Of a stretch of 64,000 bases of DNA, positions 61,804 to 64,000 are shown piece after piece (the stretch's first letter is position 1; each line of letters starts with the position of its first letter). Origin of the DNA: DASQZK01 sp963809925 (GTDB lineage Bacteria; Bacteroidota; Bacteroidia; Bacteroidales; GCA-2748055); contig CAWELH010000008.1 of the NCBI GenBank assembly GCA_963809925.1, positions 372,001-436,000 on the forward strand, given 5' to 3'. The notes under the pieces were generated by a model that saw only the letters and a list, made by a program, of their open reading frames with translations, did not search any database and was not told where the DNA came from. The translations under genes were made by a program, and so were the position numbers.

Positions 61804-63408
61804 TCAATTTTCGTAAAGTGGTAAGGAGATATCGAATCTGGTGCCTTTTTGGAGCTCACTTTTCAGCTGAATTGAGCCATTGTGAATTTCAATGATCTTT
61901 TTGACATAGCTCAGGCCGAGGCCGAATCCCTTTACATTATGAACATTACCGGTTGGAACACGATAGAATTTTTCAAATATCCTTTTTTGATCATCCTTGC
62001 TAATACCAATGCCATGATCCTCGACTCTTATCATGAGTGAATTCTTATCATTCCAGGTGCTCACCACGATCTCCGGAACCTCTTTACAGTACTTCATGGC
62101 ATTATCAAAAAGGTTGGAGATGACATTGGTAAGGTGTACTTCATCAGCCTTAACTACTGCATTTTCTGCACCAGGATTCCAGTTGAGATAACCACCCCGT
62201 TTTTTAACCAGAAGTTCAAAATTACCGGCGGCAGAATTAATGATCTCATGAACATCGATGATTTTTTCCCGCAACTTAAGTTTACCCTTATCGAGCACCG
62301 CCATCTGCAGGACCTTTTCTACCTGGTAACCAAGTCTTTTACTTTCAGTATCTATAACACGTGAAATATGGGAAAGGTTCTTATTCCCAAAGGGTATTGT
62401 ATCATCACTCAACATTTGTGAAGCAAGCGATATGGTCGAGATGGGTGTCTTCAGCTCATGGGTCATATTATTCACAAAATCATTCTTTATTTCAGACAGT
62501 CTCTTCTGACGGAATATCACCCAGAGGGTAATGACAAAGATGAGAATGATGATCATGGTAAGCATCACCGATGTAAATCCGATAAAGCCTACGGCCCGAA
62601 AAATAAACGATCTCTGCTCGGGAAAGTAGATCCTCAGGTAATTGGGAGAATTAAAAAAATCCTGCGGAAAAAGCTGTGATGTAAATACACGGGTGTTTTT
62701 TTCAGGATGGTAGCTTTTCGACCTGAAGGCAACGTCGCCATTACTACGGAGAACAGCATACTCATAGTTGAGAGATATCCCGTCTGCAGCCAGTTCATTG
62801 TCGAGCGTAGCCTTCAGCATCTCAGGAGTCAGTCTGTCTTCAATTCTTAGATTTGGTCTGTACATACGCGACATTACCCTGTCAATAAGTTCTTTCTTTG
62901 ATTTTATCTTTCGGTCCACATCGTGCTGTCCAGGGATAGTGGCGGGACTTACCTGCCTGATAGTTCCGATGCTGTCCTGATCTTCCGCTCCGGGAACAAC
63001 AAAGGTCATGCTGTCATTATTCACTCTTATCCTGATCCGGTCTCCGCTGTTCTCTTTATTGTCGCCTCTCTTGTTTTGGATAGAAATCTGCTGGTCGTAC
63101 AGAAAATCGGGGGGTTGGTTAAAAAACTGCATCGAGGAACTTGACTCCATATGGTAATTGAAATAAACTCCGCCTCCACCGGTCGTATCAAGGCCCATTT
63201 GAGGAGAAATAAACTGGTTGAGCAGGTGTGCCGCTTCGCGGTTCTCGATCTCACTGCTTAAATTTGACATCGAACGTGCAACCAGCTGGGCAAACTGTTT
63301 CTCCTTAATATTAAAGGCATTCCTGATCCAGTACGTCTGTACCAGGATCAGTCCGATCATCACAACAGCCATAACGCCGGCCAGTATCCAGATTAGTTTC
63401 TTGCTCAT
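61804..63408 (-). CDS. rprX: Sensor histidine kinase (RprX-like)
   Basis: 534 residues: two membrane segments (about 6-26, IWILAGVMAVVMIGLILVQT; about 271-299, RAVGFIGFTSVMLTMIIILI) enclose a periplasmic sensor of about 245 residues. HisKA with NNMTHELKTPISTISLASQM (His317), HATPase_c with NVISNLFDNAMKYCKE, VEDHGIGISKDDQ and KGFGLGLSYVKKIIE. Paired with the regulator immediately downstream. The periplasmic ligand is not evident. Confidence 0.94.
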   Translation of the reverse strand: MSKKLIWILAGVMAVVMIGLILVQTYWIRNAFNIKEKQFAQLVARSMSNLSSEIENREAAHLLNQFISPQMGLDTTGGGGVYFNYHMESSSSMQFFNQPPDFLYDQQISIQNKRGDNKENSGDRIRIRVNNDSMTFVVPGAEDQDSIGTIRQVSPATIPGQHDVDRKIKSKKELIDRVMSRMYRPNLRIEDRLTPEMLKATLDNELAADGISLNYEYAVLRSNGDVAFRSKSYHPEKNTRVFTSQLFPQDFFNSPNYLRIYFPEQRSFIFRAVGFIGFTSVMLTMIIILIFVITLWVIFRQKRLSEIKNDFVNNMTHELKTPISTISLASQMLSDDTIPFGNKNLSHISRVIDTESKRLGYQVEKVLQMAVLDKGKLKLREKIIDVHEIINSAAGNFELLVKKRGGYLNWNPGAENAVVKADEVHLTNVISNLFDNAMKYCKEVPEIVVSTWNDKNSLMIRVEDHGIGISKDDQKRIFEKFYRVPTGNVHNVKGFGLGLSYVKKIIEIHNGSIQLKSELQKGTRFDISLPLYEN

Positions 63409-63499
63409 TTCAATACAAATATAACACTATGCATAAAGCCTCTTCAACATGCTTAACATTCTTTAACATTCGTTACAATACGTTAACCGAATTATGCTT

Positions 63500-63507
63500 T
63501 AGATTTG
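63500..63507 (+). promoter_or_regulatory. -7 promoter box (TAnnTTTG) of a short transcript
   Basis: TAGATTTG is an exact consensus match on the plus strand. A start about 7 bases later would give a transcript of about 95 bases ending at the terminator at 63578-63610. No good -33 was found. Confidence 0.5.
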
Positions 63508-63513
63508 TATCAA

Positions 63514-63610
63514 AGAATGAGCAACAATCACAGACAGGTAAAATTTTCATAGACCAGCGTAGAGGGTAGAGTAGACTGGGGGTCGGACAAAAGTCCGGCC
63601 CCCTTTTTTT
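63514..63610 (+). ncRNA. Candidate small RNA or attenuated leader
   Basis: Bounded by a TAnnTTTG promoter box and a strong terminator, with no room for a normal gene. It contains a possible 11-codon reading frame (ATG at 63518, MSNNHRQVKFS then TAG) without a ribosome site. Either a small RNA or a leader whose terminator controls the J-domain gene starting 96 bases downstream. I know no family match. Confidence 0.4.
63578..63610 (+). terminator. Rho-independent terminator / possible attenuator
   Basis: GGGGGTCGGAC and GTCCGGCCCCC form an 11-base stem (one T-G wobble) around an AAAA loop, followed by seven T. It is 96 bases before the J-domain gene on the same strand, not behind any recognised plus-strand gene. 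Confidence 0.9.
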
Positions 63611-63705
63611 ATATGTATGCCTGATCCTGACGCGATAAGAAATACAATCTGAAAATATGATTTCACACATTTTTCCTTTAGATTGCAGGTTATACAGCAC
63701 TTCCA

Positions 63706-64000
63706 ATGTTTGAGAGATATTACGCATTGCTTGGTGTTCAGCCCGGAATTGAGGAGAGGGACCTTAAGAAGGTCTACCGGAAGCTGGCCATGAAGTTCCA
63801 TCCCGATGTCAATAAAAATCCTGGTGCTGGTGAGCATTTCAGGGAGATTTGTGAAGCATACGAGATTGTTCTGCATCAGGAAAAGAAGGATGCAGAGATT
63901 TATGCGTCCGATGACTGGGAGGTAGATGTTGATCCATCGGTTTATGAGAAAATTATCCTTGAAGCCAGGGAAAAGGCGCAGGCCAGGGCCCGGATGAAAT
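63706..64000 (+). CDS. J-domain (DnaJ-like) protein, N-terminal part
   Basis: Starts at ATG 63706 and remains open to the window end (98 codons seen). Residues 1-60 form a J domain: RYYALLGVQPGIEERDLKKV, YRKLAMKFHPDVNKNPGAG with the HPD motif that activates DnaK, then EICEAYEIVLHQEKK. After it comes an acidic then charged helical part (DDWEVDVDPSVYEKIILEAR), unlike the Gly/Phe region of true DnaJ, so it is probably a specialised co-chaperone, perhaps membrane bound further on. A terminator-like hairpin upstream may regulate it. Confidence 0.85.
   Translation, partial: MFERYYALLGVQPGIEERDLKKVYRKLAMKFHPDVNKNPGAGEHFREICEAYEIVLHQEKKDAEIYASDDWEVDVDPSVYEKIILEAREKAQARARMK

Overview
The window is chromosomal DNA from a member of the Bacteroidota, most likely an environmental Bacteroidales/Marinilabiliales-type organism. 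The evidence is direct and consistent: repeated TAnnTTTG -7 promoter boxes instead of the usual -10 boxes, few Shine-Dalgarno sites, Bacteroidota-type genes (CoaX to LptC block, paired N-/O-acyltransferases of amino-acid lipids, RprXY-like two-component pair, long PurF paralogue), and a division/cell-wall cluster without murF or ddl. No rRNA, tRNA, IS element, prophage, CRISPR array or plasmid function was recognised; this is core chromosome with a few accessory points.

Layout. 1-5.0 kb: 3' end of a histidine kinase, aspartokinase (lysC), a decayed 5' fragment of a class I fructose-1,6-bisphosphatase gene, and a large six-PAS histidine kinase. 5.2-8.6 kb: mfd. 8.8-16.7 kb (minus strand): ppiD-like foldase, CBS/CorC-type membrane protein, small membrane protein, lptC, TPR protein, outer membrane protein, coaX. 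16.9-32.6 kb (minus strand): yqeY and a complete dcw cluster read from mraZ to ftsZ (mraZ-rsmH-ftsL-ftsI-murE-mraY-murD-ftsW-murG-murC-ftsQ-ftsA-ftsZ), preceded by three exact-phase MraZ boxes. The essential gene ftsQ carries an apparent one-base frameshift.

32.8-45 kb: an O-acyltransferase/N-acyltransferase pair probably making glycine- or ornithine-type aminolipids, a PurF paralogue, a SPOR protein, a membrane protein overlapping a cysteine-rich PAS kinase, yebC, an AhpD-like protein, an MG2/TonB-plug protein without a barrel, a STAS protein, rnhA and a SiaB-like kinase. 45-64 kb: an orphan FtsX/MacB permease, kdsB, a sigma-54 activator followed by lptE, a TPR-like protein, secG, groES-groEL, a GPH sugar symporter with a GH94 phosphorylase, a ProX-type tRNA deacylase, lepA, two small envelope genes, an RprXY-like two-component system, a candidate small RNA/leader, and the start of a J-domain gene.

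The genes mostly serve the envelope: peptidoglycan precursor synthesis and septation, LPS supply (kdsB, lptC, lptE), outer-membrane protein folding (ppiD) and secretion (secG). The candidates most worth checking are the ftsQ frameshift, the fbp remnant, a 4 x 20 bp tandem repeat between mfd and ppiD, the promoter-terminator unit before the J-domain gene, and the cysteine-cluster kinase. I did not find a clearly new multi-gene defence or mobile system.
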